A stretch of 64,000 nucleotides of DNA from assembly GCA_026770025.1 (NCBI GenBank), contig JAMXDE010000029.1, positions 124,001-188,000 of the forward strand, written 5' to 3'. This stretch comes from Craspedostauros australis (Eukaryota > Bacillariophyta > Bacillariophyceae > Mastogloiales > Achnanthaceae). Position 1 is the stretch's first letter. Every line of letters starts with the position of its first letter. A program made the position numbers and the translations under genes. Of the stretch, positions 11,001 to 23,524 are shown piece after piece. Below the pieces are notes generated by a model that ran no database searches, had not been told where the DNA came from, and saw nothing but the letters and a program-made list of their open reading frames with translations.

Positions 11001-12047
11001 CTAGTATATTCAATTATCTTCTATTATGCTCTATTCTATCGTATCAGTAGTTCCGTCTGATTCCTGTTGAACTGCAACAACAGCCACGAGAGTTTTTCAT
11101 CCAACTGCGCGATCCTGTTGTGCTTTGCGGACGGCAATCACGAGAACAACTCCAAACCAGCAACAGCAAACCCCTGGTGATGCCATACAAAACGCACTAA
11201 TACATACCGATACGATACACCATCTCATTTGAACCATAAACTGAGCGTATCATGTGAATGCTGGACTTTTGACGAGAGTGAACGTCGCACTTTAATCAAC
11301 ATTATTTGTATTGCCATTTCGGTCCGTACGACTACGTGTTGTGATGTCCAAAAACTCTAGGGGACACCCCCGCTTCATGGTCCATGATCATGCCCATCCC
11401 CGTCACATCCATCGTATCCGAGCATCCTATCGCTCTGAACGCTTTCGTATCCATCGGCTGGGCATGTATTGTGCCAGGTTTGCTCATTGTTCTCTCTCCA
11501 GCTTGCGATATGTGGAAATCTGGAGTTTCGACACCAGGCGAAAAACTCCGGTCCTCTGTCATGCAATCTGTTAGGGTTAGGGTTAGTACTAGGGTTAGGT
11601 TGGGGTTAGTACTGGGGTTAGGTTAGGGTTAGGGGGCTTGGGGTTCGGGATGCCACCACCAGGCAACATCAAATGAGCAGCGCACCGCTGTTCCGGAAGC
11701 CGAGCAAGTCGTGGAAACCATGGGCGCCAATTCTGCAACGGACAATGACATGTCGTGTTGGACTAGCTTCCCACTTTTTCAAACACTGATTGTCGAACGG
11801 GAACCCCAATCTTTCCCGAAATCCACGCTCAAAAGTATCAAAACAGTGACGTCTGTACGTCGCCTCCAAATTAGTTGTAGCCTTACCTCAAAACTAAAAT
11901 TAAAATAACTTCTGAACTAAAGGAGATAGGGGGGGGTCTTGAGGGTTGTGTAGGGTCCTCACATATAGGGCTATCGATGTGTGAAGTTTAAGAGGCAGCA
12001 ATTTGGAATCATCGGGGAATATCCATCGATCCTGTTGAACCCGGGTC
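8051..12047 (+). mobile_element. DNA transposon-like TIR element 1 (GACCC ends, TTAT duplication)
   Basis: 3,997 bp bounded by inverted repeats of about 130 bp (8051-8180 and 11917-12047), outermost GACCCGGGTTCAACAGG and its complement. TTAT flanks both ends (8047-8050 and 12048-12051), taken as the target duplication. It is nearly identical to 12071-16063. Open frames inside are all under 170 codons and resemble no transposase, so the element is probably non-autonomous. It includes a TG dinucleotide run (about 8881-8898), a composition shift near 10970-11045, and telomere-like repeats near the right end. The short TTAW duplication recalls TTAA-targeting superfamilies (piggyBac, Kolobok, Sola3), but the termini do not decide among them. 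The 370 bp between the glycosyltransferase start and this element holds no gene. Confidence 0.85.
11571..11635 (+). repeat. Interstitial telomere-like repeats in element 1
   Basis: About 65 bp of degenerate TTAGGG units (TTAGGG, TTAGGTTGGGG, TTAGTACTAGGG) about 280 bp inside the right inverted repeat. Present at the same place in element 2, so it is part of the transposon, not a chromosome end. Confidence 0.85.
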
Positions 12048-12070
12048 TTATGGATTGCCGGTAAGATTAA
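12048..12070. other. 23-bp spacer between TIR elements 1 and 2
   Basis: Begins TTAT (duplication of element 1) and ends TTAA (duplication of element 2). Because each element keeps its own flanking tetranucleotide on both sides, the pair looks like two separate insertions, not one tandem duplication. Confidence 0.8.
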
Positions 12071-15000
12071 GACCCGGGTTCAACAGGATCGATGGATATT
12101 CCCCGATGATTCCATATTGCTGCCGCTTAAACTTCACACATCGATAGCCCTATATGTGAGGACCCTACACAACCCTCAAGACCCCCCCTATCTCCTTTAG
12201 TTTATAAGTTATAAGAGGTTAAAGTTGGGTCATCGCGCCGGCCGGCCAAAAGATTTTCTCGCGATGCTCCGTGGTAAGATATTTAGCGTCTTCTGCGACA
12301 CCGTTGAGATCGGCGGCAAACATGGTGTTTAGATCCCAAACACGTTCAAACCATGGCAGGATCGGTGTTTGGATGTCCCGTCCATGGTGTGCTCGACGTC
12401 CCCCCTATCCTGTGTTCGACGTCGCACCCATGGTGTGTTGGATGTCTGGTGATGTTCTCCAGACATTCTCCACAAGACTCCTTCCCGCGGCTCGTACGAA
12501 AGCAAGACGACCGATCCTGTTCTTCGTAGCATGTCATGACATTTCTTTTCTGTTCTTCGTGCAAAATTGTCTTGCTTTTCTTTCGAAGAAGCTCCTTCCG
12601 GTTCTTTTCGTTTCTTTCGGCATCCAAAATGGTTTGGTTCGATTCAGTCGTCGGCGTCAGCCGACCATTGCCATCCGTTGTTCGGACGTTACCCTGTGCT
12701 ACAGGTTTCGCTGGCGTCATCTTCTGTTGTATCGTTCGTTAAGTATAATTGTGTCATTCTGCGTCACATGATGTCGTCGCACCGGCTTCTTCTCCAGAGT
12801 GGGAGAATTGTGTGGGGACGGGCAGACGTATTCGATGGTGGTTTTGTTTGTTTCATCATGGTGGCTTGCTCCTGTTGGCAGTCATCAAGTACCCTACTCC
12901 TGTGTGTGTGTGTGCTCTCCCCTGCGCACCGCACACAATCACCCCCTTCCTTTCGTCTCCTTCGCGCAAAAGCAGAATGCCAAAGGCACATGCCCTCTTG
13001 CGTTTCCATACAGCTCCGTGAGAGACGGGGGAGACAACACCGAGGTGCGGGTGGCTGTGGAGGGGGTGGCGAGAGACATCAGTTTGTCGTGGGCGATTCA
13101 TCCTGTCGTTTACCGCTGCAGTTCATCGGGCAGCCTCTTGCAGTTGGTTTTTTGCAGACGTCTGCACGTCCCCCTTCAGACGAGAAATGATTCGCTAGTT
13201 GACCGGCCTTCGGCATCACAATTCCATCTCTATATCAACATATCGTATGTGCGGGACAGGCCAAATCGGGAGGCCATGGACATGCCAGCACCTCGAGTCC
13301 GTGCACAGTCCATGTCTGGAGATGGTCGATGTCGCTCGGAGACTCGGCCGTGGTGGCAAATCCCGAGAGCAGCGTGCCGCACCCCTTGCCTCGGCAGCAC
13401 GCTGCATTCATGCAAAACGTCCGCATCGAACTTGACGTCGCCGTATCTGATGTTGCATCACATCATACGTCATCAGCATCGGAGTCTTTCACCGCTATCA
13501 CAACCCCTCATCTCATGATGAAGCATCGCAATGGCAGCAGCTTCCGTATCCGTCATGGCAGGCAGCATCAGCAGCAGGAGCACTGCACATCGCATACAGC
13601 TACATCCCGTCCACGTCAGCCTCCGTGCTTGTCTTCATCTCCATGCCCGCGAGCAGCTGCACCAGCAACATGGCTCGTCACATGAGACCGCATGTCTATG
13701 GTGCGGAAGTCAGTGTCCTGGTGCACAATATGGATCAACCGCCCATCCCATGCAGCCGCCTCCGATCGATGTCGGCATCCGGAGTTCATATCGAGCTGCA
13801 TGCCTTTCCGCGATGGTGACTGCGGCCCTGGCTCAAATTACAAGACCAAAACGGCCAACAGTGGCTAACCACTGGCCCTCTTTGTCAGCATCGGTGTCCG
13901 CATCCAACAACCGCACACCAAAATCAGGACCAGCACGAATGCAACTCCTCTGACGCGTTATCTCGTCGCGTCAATCTTCATGTCTCTGCCCAAGACGCAC
14001 CAAAGAAGATGCCATCGAACCCTGCCGCATTTCACCACCTACCATACAACGTTATTATGAGGGCATTGCCCACAGCAACCGCAGCAGCATCGCAGCCCAC
14101 CGCGTTGGATCGGATGCAGTCGCCACTATCAACACATCATTTCATGATAGCAGAGCAGACTATGTTGCATCCGATCCATTTGGTCATTCATTCTCAGATA
14201 CGATCACGCTTGTGTGCGCCACAATGGAATCACCTTGCGGTTAATCCCTTTGCGGTAGAATCACATCGCAGTCGAATCGCCTTGCCGTCCAACCACCCGC
14301 CCATCTGCAGATCGCCACACTAACACGCCACTACCCCATTCATTCTTTGAGCCTATTGCATCCGCATCCAGTCAATGGTCACCAGCAGTACCAACACCAT
14401 CGCGGCCTGTATGATCTAATCAAACTGACAACCGCACCTGTGTCCATGCCTACCAGCGGCCTCCCACGCATTGTGGATAGCGCACACCGCCTCCATGCCT
14501 GTGCGCATACCCCTATTCATCTTCTTCTTTTCGAATACGAACCGCAACGGCAGCAAGCAAATGAAAAGAAACACGGCCGGTTGCGATGCACAGCACCAAA
14601 GCGATCGCATATCCAACTGCCACCGCAACATACCTACTAATGCACTGTGATTTCTGTTTCTCCCTCGGCATCGCATCCCTTCTGTCGCTACGTGCGGAGG
14701 CGTGTACGTTTGCAACAGCATCGGCAGTGGCAGTGAGACACCCACATCGACGACAACCGATCCACTCTGCGCCAAAGTTTGGGACCGTATCCGTTCGCGG
14801 TATCGACGCGGCCCATTGCATCGTGAGACGTCGACGGTTGAGTTGATGGTGACAGCACTACCTGCATCAACAGGATCATTCACAGGTAAGTATAGAAATA
14901 AAACCCATCTTTGATGCACGGACTTGTTCTCTGAACAACGCTGGTAAATGATGGAAACATTTCATTGCAACAGCTAATTCAACCACACGTACGTACGTAT

Positions 15001-16063
15001 AATACTGTAGTATATCCTAGTATATTCAATTATCTTCTATTATACTCTATTCTATCGTATCAGTAGTTCCGTCTGATTCCTGTTGAACTGCAACAACAGC
15101 CACGAGAGTTTTTCATCCAACTGCGCGATCCTGTTGTGCTTTGCGGACGGCAATCACGAGAACAACTCCAAACCAGCAACAGCAAACCCCTGGTGATGCC
15201 ATACAAAACGCACTAATACATACCGATACGATACACCATCTCATTTGAACCATAAACTGAGCGTATCATGTGAATGCTGGACTTTTGACGAGAGTGAACG
15301 TCGCACTTTAATCAACATTATTTGTATTGCCATTTCGGTCCGTACGACTACGTGTTGTGATGTCCAAAAACTCTAGGGGACACCCCCGCTTCATGGTCCA
15401 TGATCATGCCCATCCCCATCATATCCATCGTATCCGAGCATCCTATCGCTCTGAACGCTTTCGTATCCATCGGCTGGGCATGTATTGTGCCAGGTTTGCT
15501 CATTGTTCTCTCTCCAGCTTGTGATATGTGGAAATCTGGAGTTTCGACACCAGGCAAAAAACTCCGGTCCTCTGTCATGCAATCTGTTAGGGTTAGGGTT
15601 AGTACTAGGGTTAGGTTGGGGTTAGTACTGGGGTTAGGTTAGGGTTAGGGGGCTTGGGGTTCGGGATGCCACCACCAGGCAACATCAAATGAGCAGCGCA
15701 CCGCTGTTCCGGAAGCCGAGCAAGTCGTGGAAACCATGGGCGCCAATTCTGCAACGGACAATGACATGTCGTGTTGGACTAGCTTCCCACTTTTTCAAAC
15801 ACTGATTGTCGAACGGGAACCCCAATCTTTCCCGAAATCCACGCTCAAAAGTATCAAAACAGTGACGTCTGTACGTCGCCTCCAAATTAGTTGTAGCCTT
15901 ACCTCAAAACTAAAATTAAAATAACTTCTGAACTAAAGGAGATAAGGGGGGGTCTTGAGGGTTGTGTAGGGTCCTCACATATAGGGCTATCGATGTGTGA
16001 AGTTTAAGAGGCAGCAATTTGGAATCATCGGGGAATATCCATCGATCCTGTTGAACCCGGGTC
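12071..16063 (+). mobile_element. DNA transposon-like TIR element 2 (GACCC ends, TTAA duplication)
   Basis: 3,993 bp, head to tail with element 1 and differing from it at scattered single bases plus a TG run 4 bp shorter; by eye the two are about 99% alike. Same long inverted repeats (starting 12071, ending 16063). Flanked by TTAA at 12067-12070 and 16064-16067. The longest open frame (12799-13518, 239 codons) is not similar to anything recognised and is broken up in element 1 by the TG-run length change, so it is unlikely to be a real gene. Confidence 0.85.
15587..15651 (+). repeat. Interstitial telomere-like repeats in element 2
   Basis: Same degenerate TTAGGG patch as at 11571-11635, with the same interruptions (AGTACT twice). 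Confidence 0.85.
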
Positions 16064-16203
16064 TTAATGTTTTGGGCTGCGAGAATTCTCTTCTACTATT
16101 ATCCATGGTGATTTCCCCACGGCACTTGGCCTACGACCCCATTCAGGATACGATAGTATACAAATGCGGATTTTTAACATTTTTACTTAAATCATCCTAT
16201 TAT

Positions 16204-19200
16204 GACCCGTGTGAGCGAAAAGCGGTGCGGTCCAGGCAGAATGCATTTTGGCCCAAGCTTGTACGGCCCCTCATAAAAATCAAAACCTATATTTATATAC
16301 TTTATCGTTATGGTAACATGATTCAGGTGTTAGATGGTGAGTCCAGGCCTTAGTTATAAAATTATAAGAGTGGAAATCTACTGTTTTAGAGGCAAAATAC
16401 GGTGCAAGCGGACAGACGTTTCCTTTTTTGGTGATCATGTCACCACACGTGGAACCCATTTCTATCTGATTTTCGCTTTCTTTGTGTTTTGCTTGGTGGG
16501 AAGCTTGATGGAGAACAAGAATGTGTGCTCATTTGAACGTTACGGACGTTAACGAGAGTCGAGACCGCGATGACGTCGTTCTTGTTTTCGTTAAGTACGG
16601 TGTGATGTCACATGTTCCGTGGTGCGTGACATCGCCAAAGCTGCGTATGGTTGGACAGACGTTCGAATTGACGTCTTCATTCCACCTGGTTCAGATCAGA
16701 GCTGATTTTCGCATGTGTTTTGGTTACAGAAGCGTGCGTTTGCCAATCCATCTCGAAGCGCGTGTTTGCGGCGCTGGTTGTTGGGGTGCGAATGCAATCG
16801 ACGGTATTTGAAGTGTGTATGCTCTGTTGCAGCGATGCATTGTGGTCACTCTGAAAGGACAATCGCGATATTATTTTGCTTCGGTTCGATTCTCGCTTTC
16901 TCTTCCTTTTTTGCACCGCACGTTTTTGCTGAGCGATCTCGTATCATACTCTTCTACATTCGTCACAACATCATGTGCGCTGCAGGCTCGACTCGCACCC
17001 TACTATTCTACTCTGTGTGATTTTGATTTTCTGTGTAGAATAGATCTGGATTGTTTGCCAACTGTTATCTTGCCGTACCAACGTAGCACGCACATTCACC
17101 TGCGCTGCTGAATGGGAACGAGTATGATTGTTTCGTGGATTCTTGTTCCTGTGTAGTTTGTGCATGTCCAAGTGATTGCCGACCCCTCTGACTAAGTCAC
17201 GTTGTGATCATTCATGTCAACAAACGACGCAGACCGTACACATCACCACATCCAAAATCACACACTCGCAAGCACAAACATCAACACATTCACCCAAACG
17301 CCCAAACACCCTCAGGAGGGCAGTCCCAACTTCCAAGTGTGAGTAAACCTGAGAGAGAACCAACTGAAGGAAATGCTGATGTCCCAAACTACTCTGCTCT
17401 CCCACCACTATCTGAATGGCCTCTGAATGCATCTACCTACCAACACTTACACTCGGGGGTTACCCGTGGTCACCCAGGCATCCGGAGACTGGAAATAGTG
17501 ACATTCCCTTCCCTCTCAGCAGAGACAAATTCATTGCAGCTCCATCGCGACTCCAACAGCAATCCCTTCAGGGCAATATCCACCATACCCACAAATCCAC
17601 CCATCAAGCGTAGAGACAGCCTACCCATCAACACCAAAAGCCAAATGCAGGAGCCAACCACAAGCAACCAACAAAAGAGTGAATGTCCAGAATACAGAAG
17701 CCAGCAAGACAATGATCCAAACCAGGATGATAACAGAGGCAGCCAGAACTGCATCCATGGCTGTCTTTCCCCACCTTGACCAGGACAACTCATGTGCCCA
17801 ACTCACACATGTTCTCTACCATGGCCAACAAGCTTCTCCCTCTCATGAAGTTGGTGATTCAAGGCCCCATGCTGGGACCTACCCCCTCCCCCCAGCTTCA
17901 CGTTTGTTTTCCTTGCAGCGACCATCCACTGCCTCCAGATTCATCTCATTGATGCCTGTCGCACTAGCACCGCCCTCATCCTTGCCCATTGGTGTCAGCC
18001 TTGCCAACTGCAATGATGGTGGTCTGGTTCTGGTGTCCATGCACAGTCCCATGGCAGCAACACACCAACCCCAAAAATGGAAGCCAACGATGCAAAACAA
18101 ACAACAGCGGACCAAGTCAAGGAAGAGGTGATGGAGGGCATCACTACCAAGCTCTACAATAGTTCACAAGTGCCAAGTTCTGGGACGTTGATCTGAGCAA
18201 TGAGCAAGTCGACAACTTGGTCATTCACATTGTATTCATCCCCAGTTGGTCATCCAAACATTGACCTCTGGGACTCGGTGCTTGCAACTCAAAAAGAGAG
18301 GTCTAAACATGTGCAAACAGGAGAAGGCAACTCAGGTGCCACATTACTGCACACAGCAAAGGGCAGTTATTCATCTGCAAAACCTGATGACCCTTGTCGA
18401 AATGTGTGACATCAGAAATTCCTGATCGTACAGGACTGAACCAGAACAGAGGACAGAAATAGCAAAATCCCCCCTGCTTTCAACATGGCAAGTGTAGGAT
18501 CGATCACTCCTGAGCGTTACAGGAGCACGTTACTGTTGGGACAACGGGGAATTTCAACAGAGAATTGGGTGATGGGTACGTGTAGGCCATGAGTATGTGA
18601 TGCAGGCTAGCAGTGTTGACGGAATTGACAAAGAGGAGGCAGTTGGGATCTCGCTTGCATTCAAAACATCATCATGAATAGTGCTTGCCTAGATCCCTGT
18701 GGTGGGAAAATTGAGCTCTGGAAAGGAGAGCATTGCTTCTAGAGTGTTGATGATGTTGTTGACAATATCCTTCAGGATAGCCTTCAGCATATCCTCCTTG
18801 GTGGCTTTGTCAATGCTGTTGCCACCACTGACATTGCATCCCTTGCTCTTGAGCTGTTGCAGGATAGCCTTGGCCACGTTGAAGGTGTTGAAGGAGGTGG
18901 CGGTATCAATGTTGATCTTGCGGGATGGGAAGGAGAAGGCGGCGATGACGATCTTCTTCTGCTGGTTCTCCTTGCACTTGAGAGTGGCTCACTTCATTCT
19001 GCTCTCAGCACATGGAACACTGCATCTGGTGGCTCTTCCATGTTCTGAAAGGATGCTCCTGCAAAGTGGGAAAATTGGTGAGGTTCATGGTGGTATCAAC
19101 ACCTGGCTTGCACATGATTGTAGCGACAGTTGGTCCAATGCCGGCATATGGACAGAAGTTGGTGTTGATTGAGGCGAAGTAGTTCTTATGAGTAGGCTTG

Positions 19201-22200
19201 TGTGCTGTGTGCTGCGCGAAGTGTGCGGTGTGTTGTGTGCTGCATGACTGTGGTGATGAGGAACTGGAGGTTGTCTGGAAGCCCTGCGATTGTGTATTGC
19301 ATTGCATTTGGTCCCATCAGGATGATGTGGAATGGATGAATAGTATGGATGAAGAGAAAAGGAGAAGGAGAGAATGGGTGTGATTGTGTTGGTGTGCAAG
19401 TATTTGAAGCGCAGCACACAAACTCATGATGGGCAATTGCTACAGTGATGGTGATGGGTTGCTGCGACTGCAGTCGTGCATCAACACTTACCTCCAAGCC
19501 AGCGCATGTACTGGAAGCGCATGACCTCCACGATTGGATGGATGAGAAGACAAGAACTGCATCGAGGTTGGCACAGATCAGCCTGATGATGCAGACGAGG
19601 ATGCCTGGGTCCTTGGCGACATTCTTCATGAACTGCTCGTTGGCATGGCCATTGCAGAGCTCCTCAAGGAGGTACCCTGCGCACTCCACGCACCCCACAA
19701 TCAGGTTCTCAGATAATCCTTTCATGTGTGTGACAGTGGTAGTGGCGTGGAAGGAATGTTATGGACTCTCGAGGACAACACAGGCACAGATGATCTTTGT
19801 GATTTAGCTGCAGCGGGCATCCTTTGGTATGACATGATGGCTTTGACGCATTGATGGTACCATGCATTCCACCATTTCTCACTGGACATGCAGGAGGATT
19901 TGGTTGGTTGTTGATAGCATTGATGGCATTGACGGCAATGACGGCTGTGGGGGACTGGCCAAAGAGCACAGTAGTTGACCATTGCTGCAAAAGATCTTTG
20001 GATGCGAAGAGCGGTCTCGTATGTTTGATTGGCATCTATTGGTGCAGGAGTTTGTCCATTCTGTGTGTTCTGCCATTCGTGGATTTGGTCGTTGTCTGTT
20101 GGTTGATTTGCGCTGCTGAATTGTGGATTTGTTTGTTGTGCGGAGTGATCACTTGTCTGCCCATTCATTTGCGTTCGTTTGTGTTGGTTTGTTCGTGTGT
20201 TTGGGAGCGGTGACAGTTTGGAATGGATTTTGTGGATGGAATTGTAGATTGTACGATGCTCATGCTGTTTGACATTTGAGCCACGCAGAATCTGTAGTGT
20301 GTGCGGGTGCGCATCCGCATCAGACAGCATTCCATGGGATGCCAGAGGAGCAACATCAATTAGAGCACAATGATCAATGAGTGGCATTGATGTAGGTGAT
20401 GACAAATCAAACTGGAACAAGTGATTGTTGCCAAATACTCTGCTGATTTGTTGGTTGCAGCCAACAGAACTCAGTCGGGTGTTCTCTGTTATGTACCCTG
20501 TGGGCTCTGCTCGCTGCCAAATGATGCAGAGTGATCTGTTGATCGTTTTGAGATACTTTGCTGCATGTGCTATGCTCTTTGTTGGGCACTCTGGTGTTGG
20601 GGATTTGTGGTTTCTTGATTGTTGCCACTTACTTTGCAGTATATTCAATGCTTGATCCTTTTCTGCTGCTGGTTGCTTCCTGTTGGATCTTTGCTGTGAA
20701 TTGGGTTGTGGTTGGATGCTCCTCGTTCTGAATGTTCTTCATTGCTTCACTACTGAATGACAAATGCCATGTGGTGGTGCTAACTACTCACCCAGAAGTA
20801 GCTGGTTGAAGCCAGATACTCTTCTTGATAATGAGCTGTGTATGAGTTCATTGGCTGTGGTTGGAAGCCCTCTTGCTGCGTCTGGAAACTGCCTACTACT
20901 TGTTGATCAATGACAATGTTCCCAGATCTTGCTGAATGCAGTCTTCTGATCGATTGGTTATTTCAGGAAGCAGTCTGCGCTCTGAATTCTGTGTGGTGCC
21001 AGTGATTTGTATGTGCATTGGTGTTTGCCGGATGTTGCCTTTCATTCTTTTGACAGGATGCGGTGCTCTCCGTTTGTTGCGACATACGCTGATGATCTGT
21101 ACTCCATGCTGTGCTCTCTGCCCATCAGTTGCTTCCAGCCAGATGCTCTGCTATTGGCCATCAGCTGAATATACAACTTCTGAAGACTACTGTGATGTTC
21201 ATTCCACAGGCTCAATGCTCAGCCATCCACAAGGCTCTGAATGCACCAACTCACAGAGCATTGTTCTTGCCGCTGTGATGTCAGTGTTGTTGAGGCTGCT
21301 GTTGTCCTGATTCACAGCGTTTGCAGCTCGTTGTGCATTGCCAACTGCTTTTCACTGCCCTTTGCCCAGCGACATCATGTAGGATGAGAATTTGGCCTGC
21401 AGTGGGAGTGCAAGGAGATGCAGCTCCAGATCCACCATTGCCCTTCAACCATACTTGTATTCCTTGTGTGTCGGTACAAAGTGTTGACGATGGTTGCTGC
21501 ATCCGCTGACAATGCTGCAGTAGGCGTTGGTGGAGTAGCTTGGTAGATTTCTCCGCTGGTGTGTTCATGAGATGGTGGTGTCTCATGGTCGTCGACGATG
21601 CTGTTGATACTGAACTACGCAGTGTCATTCTGCTCAGCACACACTGAGCATATCTTCGACGGCCACAATGGAGTCGTTGTTAATGATAAGGTTGACCTGC
21701 GGCCCTGGATGACTTGCTGTGCTGGATGCAATTGCGTTGTTGTTCAGTTTCTATTGTTGACGGTGTCGGTGGGACGAATCTGTTGGTCCACCCAACGCCT
21801 CTCACCGAACGATGCGAGTGAATTTGTTGAGTTCGAATGCTTTGCGAGAACCAGATACTGTCTGTCCGTGTACCCGCATACATACGTCATGATAATGAGA
21901 CGAAGTGATTGGACAACGAATGCTGATGATGACGTTTGACAAATGTCAATGATAAAATACGAGAGCCATCGGGAAATTTCAAATTTGAATTGTAAACGTT
22001 CGCATTTCTCAGTAGTCGAAATTGCGTATATTGTTGCCATTCAACATGAGTAACGTTTGATGGGGGTTACGCAAGCCAATATTTAAAATGGCCTCTCCCG
22101 CTTTGAATTTATGGTGACTAAAGGGGTTCCACCATTGCTTCTTCTCCAGCTTACTCACTGCCACCCAGAAGACTACATGTACTTCAATACTTCATAAATG

Positions 22201-22840
22201 ATTTCCTTCAAAGACTTGGGACGATTTCTTCGACAAGGGTTGAATTGGACGACTGAAATCGAACACATGTGAACAAGGACATTCGCCACAGTACAACACG
22301 GCGATGCACGAGACTGAGGATGTCAACCCCATTCTCCATTGTTGCCTCGCTCTTTCAGAAGCTATTGTACTCGATTACCCCCTGTCCATTGGAAGTACCG
22401 CCTTCACCATCATAATCCTGTGCGCAGTGAAACGAGAATGAGGAGGGAAGAGCAGTTGGGGCAGCTGCACATGTTGACACCGCGAGTTGACCGTGTTGTG
22501 AGCACCCAATAATTTTCCGTCTGCCCGTCTGTGCGGAAATCGGCATCAAGTTTTGCCTCCGACCAACGAAAAACAGATTCTCGAACTCGTGAACAAACCA
22601 AAAAGTCATGAGATAGTCCCAAACACAGAAAAAACAACACGACAGATCGCGGGCTCCATTAGAGGTAGCCTGCTCAACTTCATCACCTCATAACTATAAA
22701 GATAAGGCCTCTCTGAAGCTACAATCTCGGATTATTAATCTAAGTATGTTAAAGTGTATGTGAGCCAAGTTTCATCTAAATCGAGGGACCAAAATCAAAG
22801 AATCCTGCCTGGACCGCACCGCTATTGACTCACACGGGTC
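16204..22840. mobile_element. Large TIR element 3 (GACCCGTGTGAG ends, TTAT duplication)
   Basis: 6,637 bp. The left end (GACCCGTGTGAG, then GCGGTGCGGTCCAGGCAG) matches the complement of the right end (about 22804-22840); the inverted repeat is about 37 bp. TTAT flanks both sides (16200-16203 and 22841-22844). The outer five bases GACCC and the TTAT duplication are shared with elements 1 and 2, so all three probably use the same type of transposase. No intact transposase is visible. The interior is mostly short open frames; coding-like fragments on the minus strand at about 18.7-19.7 kb are listed separately. A 308-codon frame at 20648-19722 (minus) is Asn/Gln/His-rich and unrecognised. Confidence 0.75.
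18689..19725 (-). pseudogene. Unrecognised coding-like segment inside element 3
   Basis: Minus-strand fragments have protein-like composition: 19725 to about 19495 (SENLIVGCVECAGYLLEELC, then CIIRLICANLDAVLVF) and about 18985-18689 (KIVIAAFSFPSRKINIDTA, then TKEDMLKAILKDIVNNIINT, ending in a stop). A GAG/GTAAGT junction near 19493 could be a 5' splice site, but the best-looking frame changes several times, which suggests decay. I do not recognise the family. It could be a decayed element protein or a host gene fragment carried inside the element. Confidence 0.3.
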
Positions 22841-22859
22841 TTATGTTGTAGATAGTATA

Positions 22860-23524
22860 TCCATAATGATTTCGGCCTGGTACTGGCCTACGTAGCTTGT
22901 CTCCCCAGGCAAATTGGAGGTGCAATTTGTCTCCACAGGCAAATTGGGGTCCATTTGTCTCCACAGACAAACTGCGACTCAACGGACTAGCCCAAATACG
23001 CTTTACGAGAAGCCGTTTTTTTTTTTCAAACCCTTTTTCGCTGGCCAGGTCGACTCACGACATGCCTCATGTCTTAAATTTATAATAATCGTTGCAGCTG
23101 TGGGAATTGAACAAACAATGATCATGCGTCGTGCTCCACCCTCCTTGTTGTGTTACACCGTTGCCAGGATTTTGGTGTTGTTGTCAGGAGCGTGGTGGAT
23201 GACATCGAAATCAAAAAGTAAAAGCTCATTACCTCAGATCCCATGACGTCAGAAAAGCAAGACAGGCGCACGGAAAGGAACCCCTGAGACATGACCAATG
23301 ACGCCGTGCTGCATCGCGACGTTTTTTTTTTGAAATCGCCAAATAAGTGAGTTACTCGAAGGAGTCAGAAAAAAAAACAACCCACTTTCGGGTTTCGGAC
23401 CGAAATCGGGTTTTTTTTTCTGCAACAAGGGACATCGTGGAGGAACATGGGACTTAAGTAGTACAAGTGGTATTTTCGGCGACCTTCCGTTTGTCTCCAC
23501 AGACATGAAAACCCTCATTATGGA
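22860..23524 (+). mobile_element. MITE-like element Y-a (TCCATAATGA ends, TA site)
   Basis: 665 bp between TA dinucleotides (22858-22859 and 23525-23526), with 10-bp inverted ends TCCATAATGA/TCATTATGGA. Near both ends are copies of an 18-bp motif, TTTGTCTCCACAGGCAAA or close variants. No coding capacity seen. The TA flanks resemble Tc1/mariner-type insertion. Begins only 15 bp after the TTAT of element 3. Confidence 0.75.

Noticed and set aside
11571-11635. Chromosome end or healed break marked by TTAGGG repeats
   Set aside because: The same patch lies at the same position in both transposon copies and host genes continue on both sides; it belongs to the element.
12799-13518. 239-codon frame in TIR element 2
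   Set aside because: Runs across the TG microsatellite and is broken up in the otherwise near-identical element 1, so it is not maintained as protein.
8051-16063. Simple tandem duplication of a 4-kb segment
   Set aside because: Each copy has its own inverted ends and its own flanking TTAT or TTAA, which a plain duplication would not give.
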